Origin: Pseudomonas koreensis
GTDB taxonomy: Bacteria; Pseudomonadota; Gammaproteobacteria; Pseudomonadales; Pseudomonadaceae
Length of the DNA: 64,000 nt
Assembly (NCBI RefSeq): GCF_012986595.1
Contig: NZ_JAAQYM010000003.1
Location: 620,001-684,000 of the forward strand
Direction: 5' to 3'
The translations under genes and the position numbers were made by a program. Numbering within the stretch: the stretch's first letter is position 1; every line of letters starts with the position of its first letter. A model generated the notes under the pieces. The model was not told the DNA's origin, ran no database searches, and was given only the letters and a program-made list of their open reading frames with translations. This document shows positions 52,565-64,000 of the stretch, in pieces.

Positions 52565-53130
52565 GTCGTGTTACCTGGTTCGTCCACAACGGGCCGGAAT
52601 GGCCCCCGTTTTAAGAGACCGGGGATTCTAGAGAAAGCAAGCCTTCAGGTCAATTTCCAACCAGCGTTTCCTTATAAATAGATCTGGGGAGCTTCCAGAA
52701 TCGAAACCCTGTCTGCCAAACATAAAAATAAAGAAGGGAATTATTTAAAGCTTTTCTGTAAAGCTTGTAAAAGCTAGGGCCGCCACCTTCTGTGGATAAC
52801 TAGTCTCAGGCCTGATACGGCTTGATGTACAGAGAATGACAACTACGGTGGAAAACAGTGTTCAGCCTGTGCTGCGCTATCGGATAACCTGTGTGTGAAA
52901 AGGTGAGTTATACACAGGCTGGTTATCCACCGAGTTCTACCCCCAGTTGTCCAGTGCCCTCAGAGGCGGTTATCCACAGAGCTTATGCACACACCGTTGG
53001 TCGCCTTTATCCCGCTTAACGCATTGATTAATCATGGTCACCACACAACCTGCATGTGGATAAGTGGACCGCTCGCCGCTACAATGGCCGCTTGTTTTTG
53101 CCTCACCGGCTTTCAACTTAGGGGATATCC
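52565..53130. other. oriC: Chromosomal replication origin oriC
   Basis: This 566-bp gap between rpmH and dnaA is the standard oriC position in Pseudomonas. DnaA boxes are TGTGGATAA at 52791 and 53055, TTATACACA at 52908, TTATCCACA at 52970 and TTATGCACA at 52983, plus a one-mismatch TTATCCACC at 52923. An A/T-rich segment at about 52670-52770 is a candidate unwinding element. The dnaA promoter must also lie within it. No gene is seen. Confidence 0.92.
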
Positions 53131-54654
53131 GTGTCAGTGGAACTTTGGCAGCAGTGCGTGGAGCTTTTGCGCGAGGAGCTGCCTGCCCAACAATTCAACA
53201 CCTGGATCCGTCCACTACAGGTCGAAGCCGAAGGCGACGAGTTGCGCGTCTACGCACCGAACCGTTTTGTGCTGGACTGGGTCAACGAAAAGTACCTGGG
53301 TCGCGTCCTTGAACTGCTGGATGAGCACGGCAACGGCATGGCGCCAGCGCTTTCCTTATTAATAGGCAGCAAACGCAGCTCGGCACCCCGCGCCGCGCCG
53401 AATGCACCGTTGGCTGCCGCGCAGGCGTCCCTGGCTCAGGCCAACGCGGCGCCGGCCAGTGCCCCGGCATCTGCGCCAACGCCCGCTCCGGCCAAGCGCT
53501 CGACGCAGAAAACCGAAGAAGTCAGTGAAGAGCCGTCCCGCGACAGCTTTGATCCGATGGCCGGTGCGGCCTCGCAGCAGGCCCCGGTTCGCGCCGAACA
53601 GCGCACCGTTCAGGTAGAAGGCGCGCTCAAGCACACCAGTTACCTGAACCGCACGTTCACCTTCGAGAACTTCGTGGAAGGCAAGTCCAACCAGCTCGCC
53701 CGCGCGGCGGCCTGGCAGGTGGCGGACAATCCCAAGCACGGCTACAACCCGCTGTTCCTTTATGGCGGCGTCGGTCTGGGTAAAACCCACTTGATGCACG
53801 CGGTGGGTAACCACCTGTTAAAGAAGAACCCGAATGCCAAGGTCGTGTACCTGCATTCCGAACGCTTTGTGGCCGACATGGTCAAGGCGCTGCAACTGAA
53901 CGCGATCAACGAGTTCAAGCGCTTCTATCGTTCGGTGGACGCTCTGCTGATCGACGATATTCAGTTCTTCGCCCGCAAAGAGCGTTCCCAGGAAGAGTTT
54001 TTCCACACCTTCAACGCCCTGCTTGAAGGTGGTCAGCAGGTCATTCTCACCAGTGATCGCTACCCGAAAGAAATCGAAGGCCTTGAAGAGCGCCTAAAAT
54101 CCCGCTTCGGCTGGGGCCTGACCGTTGCCGTCGAGCCGCCGGAACTGGAAACCCGCGTGGCGATCTTGATGAAGAAGGCCGACCAGGCCAAAGTCGAGCT
54201 GCCACACGATGCGGCGTTCTTCATTGCCCAGCGTATTCGCTCCAACGTCCGTGAGCTGGAAGGTGCGCTGAAACGCGTGATCGCCCACTCGCACTTCATG
54301 GGCCGCGACATCACCATCGAGCTGATCCGCGAATCCCTGAAAGACTTGTTGGCGTTGCAGGACAAACTGGTCTCTGTGGATAACATTCAGCGTACTGTCG
54401 CCGAGTACTACAAGATCAAGATCTCCGACCTGCTGTCCAAGCGCCGTTCGCGCTCGGTGGCTCGTCCGCGTCAGGTGGCCATGGCCTTGTCCAAGGAGCT
54501 GACCAACCACAGTCTGCCGGAAATCGGCGATGTGTTTGGCGGTCGCGACCACACGACGGTGTTGCACGCCTGCCGCAAGATCAACGAACTTAAGGAATCC
54601 GACGCGGACATCCGCGAGGACTACAAGAACCTGCTGCGTACACTGACCACTTGA
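53131..54654 (+). CDS. dnaA: Chromosomal replication initiator DnaA
   Basis: 507 residues from a GTG start with AGGGG upstream. Domain I is [20 protein letters not shown]. Domain II is a Pro/Ala-rich linker of about 85 residues (about 85-170). Domain III is the AAA+ ATPase ([10 protein letters not shown], then LLIDDIQFF as Walker B). Domain IV is the DNA-binding part with [15 protein letters not shown]. It binds DnaA boxes and opens oriC. An exact DnaA box lies inside the gene at 54375, besides those upstream, consistent with autoregulation. Confidence 0.99.
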   Translation: MSVELWQQCVELLREELPAQQFNTWIRPLQVEAEGDELRVYAPNRFVLDWVNEKYLGRVLELLDEHGNGMAPALSLLIGSKRSSAPRAAPNAPLAAAQASLAQANAAPASAPASAPTPAPAKRSTQKTEEVSEEPSRDSFDPMAGAASQQAPVRAEQRTVQVEGALKHTSYLNRTFTFENFVEGKSNQLARAAAWQVADNPKHGYNPLFLYGGVGLGKTHLMHAVGNHLLKKNPNAKVVYLHSERFVADMVKALQLNAINEFKRFYRSVDALLIDDIQFFARKERSQEEFFHTFNALLEGGQQVILTSDRYPKEIEGLEERLKSRFGWGLTVAVEPPELETRVAILMKKADQAKVELPHDAAFFIAQRIRSNVRELEGALKRVIAHSHFMGRDITIELIRESLKDLLALQDKLVSVDNIQRTVAEYYKIKISDLLSKRRSRSVARPRQVAMALSKELTNHSLPEIGDVFGGRDHTTVLHACRKINELKESDADIREDYKNLLRTLTT

Positions 54655-54693
54655 TGAACACCAGCGCAGCTTATTAAGGCAAGGGACTAGACC

Positions 54694-55797
54694 ATGCATT
54701 TCACCATTCAACGCGAAGCCCTGTTGAAACCCCTGCAACTGGTCGCAGGCGTCGTCGAGCGCCGACAGACCTTGCCGGTACTGTCCAACGTGCTGTTGGT
54801 CGTCGATGGCCAGCAACTGTCGCTGACCGGTACCGACCTTGAGGTCGAGCTGGTCGGTCGTGTGCAACTCGAAGAGCCGGCCGAAACAGGTTCCATCACC
54901 GTGCCTGCGCGCAAGCTGATGGACATCTGCAAGAGCCTGCCCAACGATGCGCTGATCGATATCAAGGTCGACGAGCAGAAACTGGTGGTGAAGGCCGGCC
55001 GCAGCCGCTTCACCCTGTCGACTTTGCCGGCCAACGACTTCCCGACTGTGGAAGAAGGCCCGGGTTCGCTGACCTGCAGCCTGGAGCAGAGCAAACTGCG
55101 TCGTCTGATCGAACGCACCAGTTTCGCCATGGCCCAGCAGGACGTGCGTTACTACCTCAACGGCATGCTGCTGGAAGTCTCGGCCGGCGTGATCCGTGCC
55201 GTGGCCACCGACGGTCACCGTCTGGCGATGTGCTCGATGCAGGCCGATATCGGTCAGCCGGATCGCCATCAGGTGATCGTGCCGCGCAAAGGTATTCTCG
55301 AACTGGCGCGTCTGCTCACCGAGCCGGATGGCAACGTCAGCATCGTTCTCGGCCAGCACCACATTCGCGCCACCACCGGTGAATTCACCTTCACCTCCAA
55401 GCTGGTCGACGGCAAATTCCCGGACTACGAGCGCGTACTGCCGAAAGGTGGCGACAAACTGGTATTGGGCGATCGTCAGGCACTGCGTGAAGCCTTCAGC
55501 CGTACCGCGATTCTGTCCAACGAGAAATACCGTGGTATCCGTCTGCAACTGGCGAGCGGTCAGTTGAAGATCCAGGCCAACAACCCGGAGCAGGAAGAAG
55601 CGGAAGAAGAAGTGGGCGTTGAGTACAACGGTGGCTCGCTGGAAATCGGCTTCAACGTGAGCTATTTGCTCGACGTGCTGGGCGTGATGACCACCGAGCA
55701 GGTTCGCCTGATCCTGTCCGACTCCAACAGCAGTGCGCTGGTGCAAGAGTCCGACAATGACGACTCGGCTTACGTTGTCATGCCGATGCGTCTGTAA
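54694..55797 (+). CDS. dnaN: DNA polymerase III subunit beta (sliding clamp)
   Basis: 367 residues, the family length, starting MHFTIQREALLKPLQLVAGV. Three clamp repeats are seen and the C-terminus ends YVVMPMRL as usual (M-P-M-R-L). It encircles DNA as a dimer and tethers the polymerase. It follows dnaA by 39 bases in the conserved dnaA-dnaN-recF-gyrB operon. Confidence 0.99.
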   Translation: MHFTIQREALLKPLQLVAGVVERRQTLPVLSNVLLVVDGQQLSLTGTDLEVELVGRVQLEEPAETGSITVPARKLMDICKSLPNDALIDIKVDEQKLVVKAGRSRFTLSTLPANDFPTVEEGPGSLTCSLEQSKLRRLIERTSFAMAQQDVRYYLNGMLLEVSAGVIRAVATDGHRLAMCSMQADIGQPDRHQVIVPRKGILELARLLTEPDGNVSIVLGQHHIRATTGEFTFTSKLVDGKFPDYERVLPKGGDKLVLGDRQALREAFSRTAILSNEKYRGIRLQLASGQLKIQANNPEQEEAEEEVGVEYNGGSLEIGFNVSYLLDVLGVMTTEQVRLILSDSNSSALVQESDNDDSAYVVMPMRL

Positions 55798-55811
55798 TCA
55801 GCTGAACCTGG

Positions 55812-59338
<3,527 letters not shown>

Positions 59339-59356
59339 TCCGCGTCGACACCCTTG

Positions 59357-59390
59357 AAAAAAGGCCAACGCATTAGCGTTGGCCTTTTTT
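59357..59390 (+). terminator. Rho-independent terminator of the dnaA operon
   Basis: AAAAAAGGCCAACG-CATTAG-CGTTGGCCTTTTTT is a perfect 14-bp stem with T-tracts on both strands, 19 bases after the gyrB stop. It also serves the convergent response regulator gene. Confidence 0.95.
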
Positions 59391-59433
59391 TTGGACGGCA
59401 CAAACAACGATGTCGTCTTGGCGGCTTGCGTGT

Positions 59434-60153
59434 TTAGTCGGAGGCTGCCGCCACACTCTCCAACCGATACCCATACCCATAAATCGTCAGCAACTGCCAT
59501 CCGCGCTCCGCCGTCAGCCCCAGTTTGTTGCGCAGACGATAGATGTGCGTATCCAGCGGTCGCGACGAGACCACCTCTTCATGGGGCCAGAACCGTTCAT
59601 ACAGGTATTCGCGCGACAGCGGCCGCCCCAGGTTACTGAACAGGCACCGTGCCAAGCGATATTCACGCTCCGTCATGATCACGGCCTTACCCTCGCGGGT
59701 GACGGTCAGTTCAGCGTCGTCGAAGGTCAGGTCATTGAAGCTCAGCACTTCGGTGGCGGTACTGCGCTGCTGGCTGTGCCGGCGCAGTACGGCGGCGACT
59801 CGGGCTTTCAATTCATTGGGACGGAACGGTTTGCTCACGTAATCATCAGCACCGGCGTTCAGGGCCTGGACGATATCGCTTTCGCCGTCGCGGCTGGTCA
59901 GCATGATTGCGGCGGGCGGCGACTCCATGTGTTCACGGGTCCAGCGCAGCAGGGCCAGGCCAGTCAGGTCGGGCAATTGCCAGTCGAGGATCAGCAGGTC
60001 GAACGTGTCCCTGCGCAATTGACGCAGCAGGTCCTCACCCCGTTCAAAGCTGTGCAGTGACCATGGCTGATCGCCCACGGCCGCCATTTGCTGCAGGGTT
60101 TGCTCGACCCGGCGCAGTTCGGCGGGTTCATCGTCCAGTATCGCAACGCGCAT
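59434..60153 (-). CDS. OmpR/PhoB-family response regulator
   Basis: 239 residues. The receiver domain has the acidic pair Asp7-Asp8, the phosphoacceptor Asp57 (LLILDWQLPD) and Lys108 (DYVSKPF). The C-terminal winged helix has REYRLARCLFSNLGRPLSRE and ends in TIYGYGYRLE, which is typical. It binds DNA after phosphorylation, presumably by the divergent histidine kinase 168 bp away. The target genes are unknown. Confidence 0.92.
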   Translation of the reverse strand: MRVAILDDEPAELRRVEQTLQQMAAVGDQPWSLHSFERGEDLLRQLRRDTFDLLILDWQLPDLTGLALLRWTREHMESPPAAIMLTSRDGESDIVQALNAGADDYVSKPFRPNELKARVAAVLRRHSQQRSTATEVLSFNDLTFDDAELTVTREGKAVIMTEREYRLARCLFSNLGRPLSREYLYERFWPHEEVVSSRPLDTHIYRLRNKLGLTAERGWQLLTIYGYGYRLESVAAASD

Positions 60154-60321
60154 ACGCGTGGGTTCCTTGTTGCTTGGGCAGTGGCCGATAACCTTAGCGG
60201 CTTGGCCTGTGCGGTGAAAGTAAGCCGTCCGCCGTCGGTCGACGTCCGCTATGATTCTTCGGATCTACGTCCTCAGACCTGTTGCCCATGAAACCATTCA
60301 CTGTCCCCTCCCCTGTTTGCC

Positions 60322-61854
60322 ATGAATAACCCGCGCCGGCGCGAAAGTCGCGAGCCGAGTCAGGTCCAGCGCCTGTTTCGGCGGCTGGTGCGCGAGTGGT
60401 TGTGGATAAGTCTAGTGCTGTTGCCGCTGACTGCGCTGTTGTCGTATCGCGCCCAGATCAACCTGCACGATGCGGTGCCGGTCTTGAACGCGCTGCTCTC
60501 GGTGGGTTTGGTGGCGTGCGTGCTCGGGTTGCTGCTGTGGCGCCCGCGCTGGGCGATCTGGGTGACGCTGGGCGGGGTGGCGTGCGTGTTGCTGACCAGC
60601 GCCGGTTTGGCGGAAATCCGGCACTGGTGGTCACCGACCCCGGCGGCGCTCGGCATGTTGTTCGGCTATCTGATCTGGAACTGGCGGCGCTTGAGCGTGG
60701 TGCTGACGTATTTTGGCTGGGAGCTGGCGCGGCTGGACCGCGAGCCGAAAGTGTTCCCGGAACGTCGCCGCGCGCAATTCACCAGCGCTGACCAGTTACA
60801 GGGGCAGATCATGGCGCTGGAACAGGCCATGAGCCGCACCCGCGATACCCGGCGCTTCATTGCCGATGGTCTGGAATACCTGCCGGTGGCGACACTGATC
60901 AGCGATCCGAAGGGGCAGATCCTGCTGGGCAACCGTAAGGCCCGTGTTCTGTTCGATCACCCGTTGGTAGGTGACGATGTGCTCGAACAACTGGCCCGTC
61001 TTGGCTACCCGGAGTTGTCCACAGTACCGCGCCCGGCGTTGTCCGCCCTGGCGCTGCTGGAGTTTCGCGATCACAAGGAACGCAGCCTGCGTCTGGAGCG
61101 CGCGGCATTGTTGCCGGTGGATGGCGATACGCCGATTGGCTGGCTGCTGAGCCTCACGGACCTGAGCGCCGAACGCGCCGCCGAAGAACAGCGCGGCGTG
61201 TTGCTGCGGTTTCTCTCCCACGATCTGCGTGCCCCGCACTCGGCAATCCTTGCTCTGCTCGATGTGCACCGTCATCAGGCCGGAGCGGACTCCCCCCTGT
61301 TCGAGCAGATCGAGCGCCAGGTGCGCCGTGCGCTCGATCTGACCGACGGCTTCGTGTTGCTGGCGCGAGCGGAATCCGAAGCCTATCAATTCCAGCCCAG
61401 TCTGTTCGCGATGCTGGTGCTGGACGTACTGGACCAGGCCTTGCCCATTGCCCAGCAGAAAAACATCCAGCTGTTGCATGACATGGATGAGCCATCCCAG
61501 GAGCGCCTGATCAATGCCGACCAAGGCCTGCTGACCCGCGCCTTGTTCAATCTGCTGGAAAACGCGATCAAGTACAGCCCGCCCGGGACCACGATTCAGT
61601 TGAGCGTCAGTTGCCAGGACGAGTGGCTGTGCTGTGAATTGACCGATCAGGGCAAAGGCATCGCCGCCGAAGAACTGCCGGATCTGTTCACCCAGTACCG
61701 CCGCTTTTCATCGGCGCAGGGAATCGATGGCGTCGGCCTGGGGCTGTCGATGGTCAAAGCCGTGATCGATCATCACGGCGGCAGTATCGAGTGTCAGAGC
61801 GTGGTCAATCAGGGCACGACCTTCCGGCTTCGAATACCGCTGATTGCTGAATGA
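60322..61854 (+). CDS. Membrane sensor histidine kinase (CHASE2-type architecture lacking the CHASE2 domain)
   Basis: 510 residues. One N-terminal membrane segment (WLWISLVLLPLTALLSYR) is followed after a very short loop by about three more (SVGLVACVLGLLLW, WVTLGGVACVLLTSAGL, TPAALGMLFGYLIW). A PAS-like region (YLPVATLISDPKGQILLGNR) leads to the H-box with His300 (FLSHDLRAPHSAI), and the ATPase N-box NLLENAIKYSP and G-box GVGLGLSMVK. The membrane part resembles the end of CHASE2 kinases, but the roughly 300-residue extracellular CHASE2 domain is absent. Its partner is the divergent OmpR-type regulator. An exact DnaA box lies at 60401. Confidence 0.9.
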   Translation: MNNPRRRESREPSQVQRLFRRLVREWLWISLVLLPLTALLSYRAQINLHDAVPVLNALLSVGLVACVLGLLLWRPRWAIWVTLGGVACVLLTSAGLAEIRHWWSPTPAALGMLFGYLIWNWRRLSVVLTYFGWELARLDREPKVFPERRRAQFTSADQLQGQIMALEQAMSRTRDTRRFIADGLEYLPVATLISDPKGQILLGNRKARVLFDHPLVGDDVLEQLARLGYPELSTVPRPALSALALLEFRDHKERSLRLERAALLPVDGDTPIGWLLSLTDLSAERAAEEQRGVLLRFLSHDLRAPHSAILALLDVHRHQAGADSPLFEQIERQVRRALDLTDGFVLLARAESEAYQFQPSLFAMLVLDVLDQALPIAQQKNIQLLHDMDEPSQERLINADQGLLTRALFNLLENAIKYSPPGTTIQLSVSCQDEWLCCELTDQGKGIAAEELPDLFTQYRRFSSAQGIDGVGLGLSMVKAVIDHHGGSIECQSVVNQGTTFRLRIPLIAE

Positions 61855-61862
61855 TCGGGCAC

Positions 61863-61893
61863 AAAAAAACCGGCTATATCAGCCGGTTTTTTT
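61863..61893. terminator. Bidirectional terminator after the histidine kinase gene
   Basis: AAAAAAACCGGCT-ATATC-AGCCGGTTTTTTT is a perfect 13-bp stem beginning nine bases after the stop codon of the kinase gene. Confidence 0.93.
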
Positions 61894-61894
61894 A

Positions 61895-62021
61895 CTTCCG
61901 AAAAAAACTTATGCACGTTTTGCGGCGTTTTATTAGTTTGAGAAATATATAAGTAAATCAATTAGTTACTTTTAATATTCAGGCTTTTTCAACAAAACCG
62001 TACACAGGTTATCCACAAAAA
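61895..62021. other. A/T-rich gap with an exact DnaA box
   Basis: The segment between two convergent genes is unusually A/T-rich for this genome and has TTATCCACA at 62009-62017, TTATGCACG at 61909-61917 (one mismatch), and a run of A/T near 61930-61975. It holds no gene. Confidence 0.5.
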
Positions 62022-62801
62022 TCAGACAGCCATCTGATCATTTGCCGCCGGGGCCTGTTGCGCCGGCGGCAGGGAACCCATTTCGCGCTGAGCCTGCTCG
62101 TTCCAGGCTTGCACACGGTCGTTCAGATCGGCGATGGCGCGTGGCCCAGTGCCTTCGGCGTACATCGGCTCGCCGATAACCACGGTGATCACGCCCGGCT
62201 GCTTGCCCCAGCCGATTTTCGGCCAGAACTTGCCGGCATTGTGTGCAATCGGCAGCACCGGAAGCGCCGCATTCACCGCCAACGCGCTGCCACTGCGGGA
62301 AAACTTGCCGACGGTGCCGTAAGGAACGCGGGTGCCTTCAGGGAAGATCAATACCCAGACGTTATCCTTGAGCAGTTCATCGCCTTTGGCCGCGACTTGC
62401 TTGAGCGCGGCTTTCGGGTTGTCGCGGTCAATCGCGATCGGCCGCAACATGGCCATCGCCCAGCCGAAGAACGGCACGTACAGCAATTCGCGCTTGAGCA
62501 CCTGGCTCAAGGGCGAGAAATAAGCGGAGAGAAAGAACGTCTCCCAGGTGCTCTGGTGGTTCGATTGAATCACGCAGGGCCGGTCCGGCACGTTGTGCGC
62601 GCCTTTGACCTCATAACGGATGCCGAGAAACACCTTGGTCAACCACAAGGCGCAACGGCACCAGTAGACATTGATAAAACGATAACGCGCCTTGAACGGC
62701 AGAAAGGGCGCGATAAAAAAGCTCAGGCTGCACCACAGCAAGGCAGTGGTGCCCAGCAGAAGGTAAAAGAGAAAAATTCTGATGGCCTGCAGTATCGACA
62801 T
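62022..62801 (-). CDS. hdtS: Lysophosphatidic acid acyltransferase (PlsC family, HdtS-type)
   Basis: 259 residues from ATG 62801 (MSILQAIRIFLFYLLLGTTA); an upstream extension exists but begins before the membrane helix with no support. The PlsC motifs are SNHQSTWETFF (H-x4-E instead of the more common H-x4-D), GWAMAMLRPIAIDRD, FPEGTRVPYG and VLPIAHNAG. It adds an acyl chain to lysophosphatidic acid in phospholipid synthesis. The gene downstream of gyrB in P. fluorescens strains (hdtS) and P. aeruginosa (PA0005) has this identity and has been linked to acyl-homoserine lactone levels. Confidence 0.9.
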   Translation of the reverse strand: MSILQAIRIFLFYLLLGTTALLWCSLSFFIAPFLPFKARYRFINVYWCRCALWLTKVFLGIRYEVKGAHNVPDRPCVIQSNHQSTWETFFLSAYFSPLSQVLKRELLYVPFFGWAMAMLRPIAIDRDNPKAALKQVAAKGDELLKDNVWVLIFPEGTRVPYGTVGKFSRSGSALAVNAALPVLPIAHNAGKFWPKIGWGKQPGVITVVIGEPMYAEGTGPRAIADLNDRVQAWNEQAQREMGSLPPAQQAPAANDQMAV

Positions 62802-62883
62802 GGCGACGTTTACCGTTACGGGCACTGCCCGACTGTTCAAGCGCACTCCCGATCAATCCCTGGTCAGGAACTTCAGAAGCGCT

Positions 62884-63417
62884 CTAGTTGTGGATAAGTT
62901 CTGCGGCAATCGCCGCCAGATCGTCAAAAATCAGGGTGCCAACCGGCAGGTTTTTACTCTGAGTCTTTTCGCCTTTCCCGGTCTTTACCAAAACGGGCTG
63001 TGAATCGACGGCTTTGGCGGCCTCCAGGTCACCAAGGCTGTCGCCGACGAACCAGACATTCGTCAGCGCCACGTTGTAATGCGCCGCGATGGTTTTCAAC
63101 ATGCCCGGTTTCGGCTTGCGGCAATCGCAGCCTTCATCCGGCCCATGCGGGCAGTAAACGATCAGCCCGACCTCACCGCCCTGCTCCGCCACCAGCGTGC
63201 GCAAGCGCGCGTGCATGGCGTCGAGGGCGGCGAGGTCGTAGTAGCCGCGAGCAATGCCCGACTGGTTGGTAGCCACTGCCACCGTCCAGCCGGCCTTGCT
63301 CAACTGCGCAATCGCCTGGATCGAGCCGGGCAGCGGAATCCACTCCTCCACCGACTTGATGTAAGCGTCGGAGTCGTAATTGATCACTCCGTCCCGATCG
63401 AGAATCAGCAGTTTCAA
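62884..63417 (-). CDS. gmhB: D-glycero-beta-D-manno-heptose-1,7-bisphosphate 7-phosphatase
   Basis: 177 residues from TTG 63417, with GAGGG seven bases upstream. This is a HAD phosphatase: DRDGVINYDSDAY contains the nucleophile and acid Asp pair, TNQSGIARGYY is motif II, and the zinc-binding loop is CPHGPDEGCDCRKPKPG. It removes a phosphate in the synthesis of the LPS inner-core heptose. It starts 10 bases after the glyS stop and is probably co-transcribed with glyS. An exact DnaA box lies at its end (62889). Confidence 0.95.
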   Translation of the reverse strand: MKLLILDRDGVINYDSDAYIKSVEEWIPLPGSIQAIAQLSKAGWTVAVATNQSGIARGYYDLAALDAMHARLRTLVAEQGGEVGLIVYCPHGPDEGCDCRKPKPGMLKTIAAHYNVALTNVWFVGDSLGDLEAAKAVDSQPVLVKTGKGEKTQSKNLPVGTLIFDDLAAIAAELIHN

Positions 63418-63427
63418 CAGCAGTCCC

Positions 63428-64000
63428 TCAACCCAGCAGCGAAATGTCGGCAACACCGAGGAACAGGCCACGCAGGCGCGCCAGCAGCGCGTAGCGGTTG
63501 GCCCGGACCTTGGCGTCTTCGGCATTGACCATGACGGCGTCGAAGAACGCGTCTACCGGCTCGCGCAGGGCAGCCAGACGCGCCAGCGATTCGTTGTACT
63601 GACGTGCTGCGGCCATTGGTTGCACCGCCTGATCCGCTTGCTGGATCGCCGAGTACAGCGAGAACTCGTTGGCGTTGTCGAAATACTTGGCTTCGACCAC
63701 GGTCGGCACCGAGCCTTCCACCTTGCTCAGCAGGTTCGACACACGCTTGTTGACCGCCGCCAGCGCTGCCGCTTCCGGCAGTTTGCGGAAGGCTTGTACC
63801 GCTTGTACACGCTGGTCGAAGTCCAGCGCCGAACCCGGCTTCAAGGCACGCACCGACAGGTAAGTCGCGACATCCACGCCTTCGTCTTCGTAACGCGCAC
63901 GCAGACGGTCGAAGATGAATTCCAGTACCGAATCGGACAGACCGGCAGCCTTGACCTTGGCACCGAACGCGGCCACGGCGAAATTCACAGCATCGTTCAG
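63428..64000 (-). CDS. glyS: Glycyl-tRNA synthetase beta subunit (5' part outside window)
   Basis: About 190 C-terminal residues are present; the start lies beyond the right edge. The end of the protein reads [20 protein letters not shown], then [19 protein letters not shown], the conserved anticodon-binding C-terminus of the beta subunit. The alpha2-beta2 enzyme charges tRNA-Gly. The order glyS-gmhB-hdtS beside gyrB is standard for Pseudomonas. Confidence 0.96.
   Translation of the reverse strand: MNDAVNFAVAAFGAKVKAAGLSDSVLEFIFDRLRARYEDEGVDVATYLSVRALKPGSALDFDQRVQAVQAFRKLPEAAALAAVNKRVSNLLSKVEGSVPTVVEAKYFDNANEFSLYSAIQQADQAVQPMAAARQYNESLARLAALREPVDAFFDAVMVNAEDAKVRANRYALLARLRGLFLGVADISLLG

Noticed and set aside
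52985..53362. 125-codon open frame overlapping the oriC edge and the dnaA start
   Set aside because: It runs out of frame with dnaA and covers DnaA boxes, so coding is unlikely.

Overview
This is an origin-of-replication window from a fluorescent pseudomonad, most likely the Pseudomonas fluorescens species complex. The inference rests on gene order (glmU-glmR-glmS, atpIBEFHAGDC, parAB, rsmG-mnmG, mnmE-yidC-yidD-rnpA-rpmH, dnaA-dnaN-recF-gyrB, then glyS), on a complete A-band/common polysaccharide antigen (D-rhamnan) locus, on a parS site of the usual sequence, and on intergenic repeats typical of this group. No tRNA, rRNA, CRISPR array, insertion sequence or prophage was recognised.

Layout. 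1-2.8 kb: a minus-strand pair of SPFH membrane proteins (HflC-like with a histidine-rich N-terminus, and HflK-like) behind a palindrome resembling a Zur operator. 3-5.7 kb: a stand-alone dihydrolipoamide dehydrogenase and a divergent Lrp regulator/LysE exporter pair. 5.7-9.0 kb: two exported proteins of unknown function. 9.1-24.3 kb: the polysaccharide locus as two divergent operons. The minus operon carries two glycosyltransferases, two methyltransferases and an acyltransferase. The plus operon is rmd-gmd-wbpW-wzm-wzt-wbpX-wbpY-wbpZ, which makes GDP-D-rhamnose, polymerises it and exports it. 24.4-28.2 kb: a three-domain oxidoreductase, a glutathione S-transferase and a LysR regulator. 28.3-32.4 kb: UDP-GlcNAc synthesis genes with an apparently empty attTn7. 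32.5-39.6 kb: F-type ATP synthase. 39.8-44.0 kb: chromosome partition and tRNA modification. 44.6-48.6 kb: a Fur-box-preceded sigma/anti-sigma/TonB-receptor unit lying between mnmG and mnmE. 48.6-52.6 kb: mnmE to rpmH. 52.6-59.3 kb: oriC and the dnaA operon. 59.4-61.9 kb: a divergent two-component system. 62.0-64.0 kb: plsC/hdtS, gmhB and the 3' end of glyS.

Two points stand out. First, the intergenic regions upstream of mnmG and upstream of dnaA share collinear sequence blocks, partly with identical spacing, so the window holds two related origin-like modules about 8.5 kb apart in direct orientation. Second, exact 9-bp DnaA boxes are scattered through genes and gaps from 28 to 63 kb far above chance. 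I see no clearly new multi-gene system. The least explained coding material is the 712-aa/DUF3142 pair and the His-rich SPFH pair. All starts and functions are read by eye from sequence and family knowledge, with no database search.
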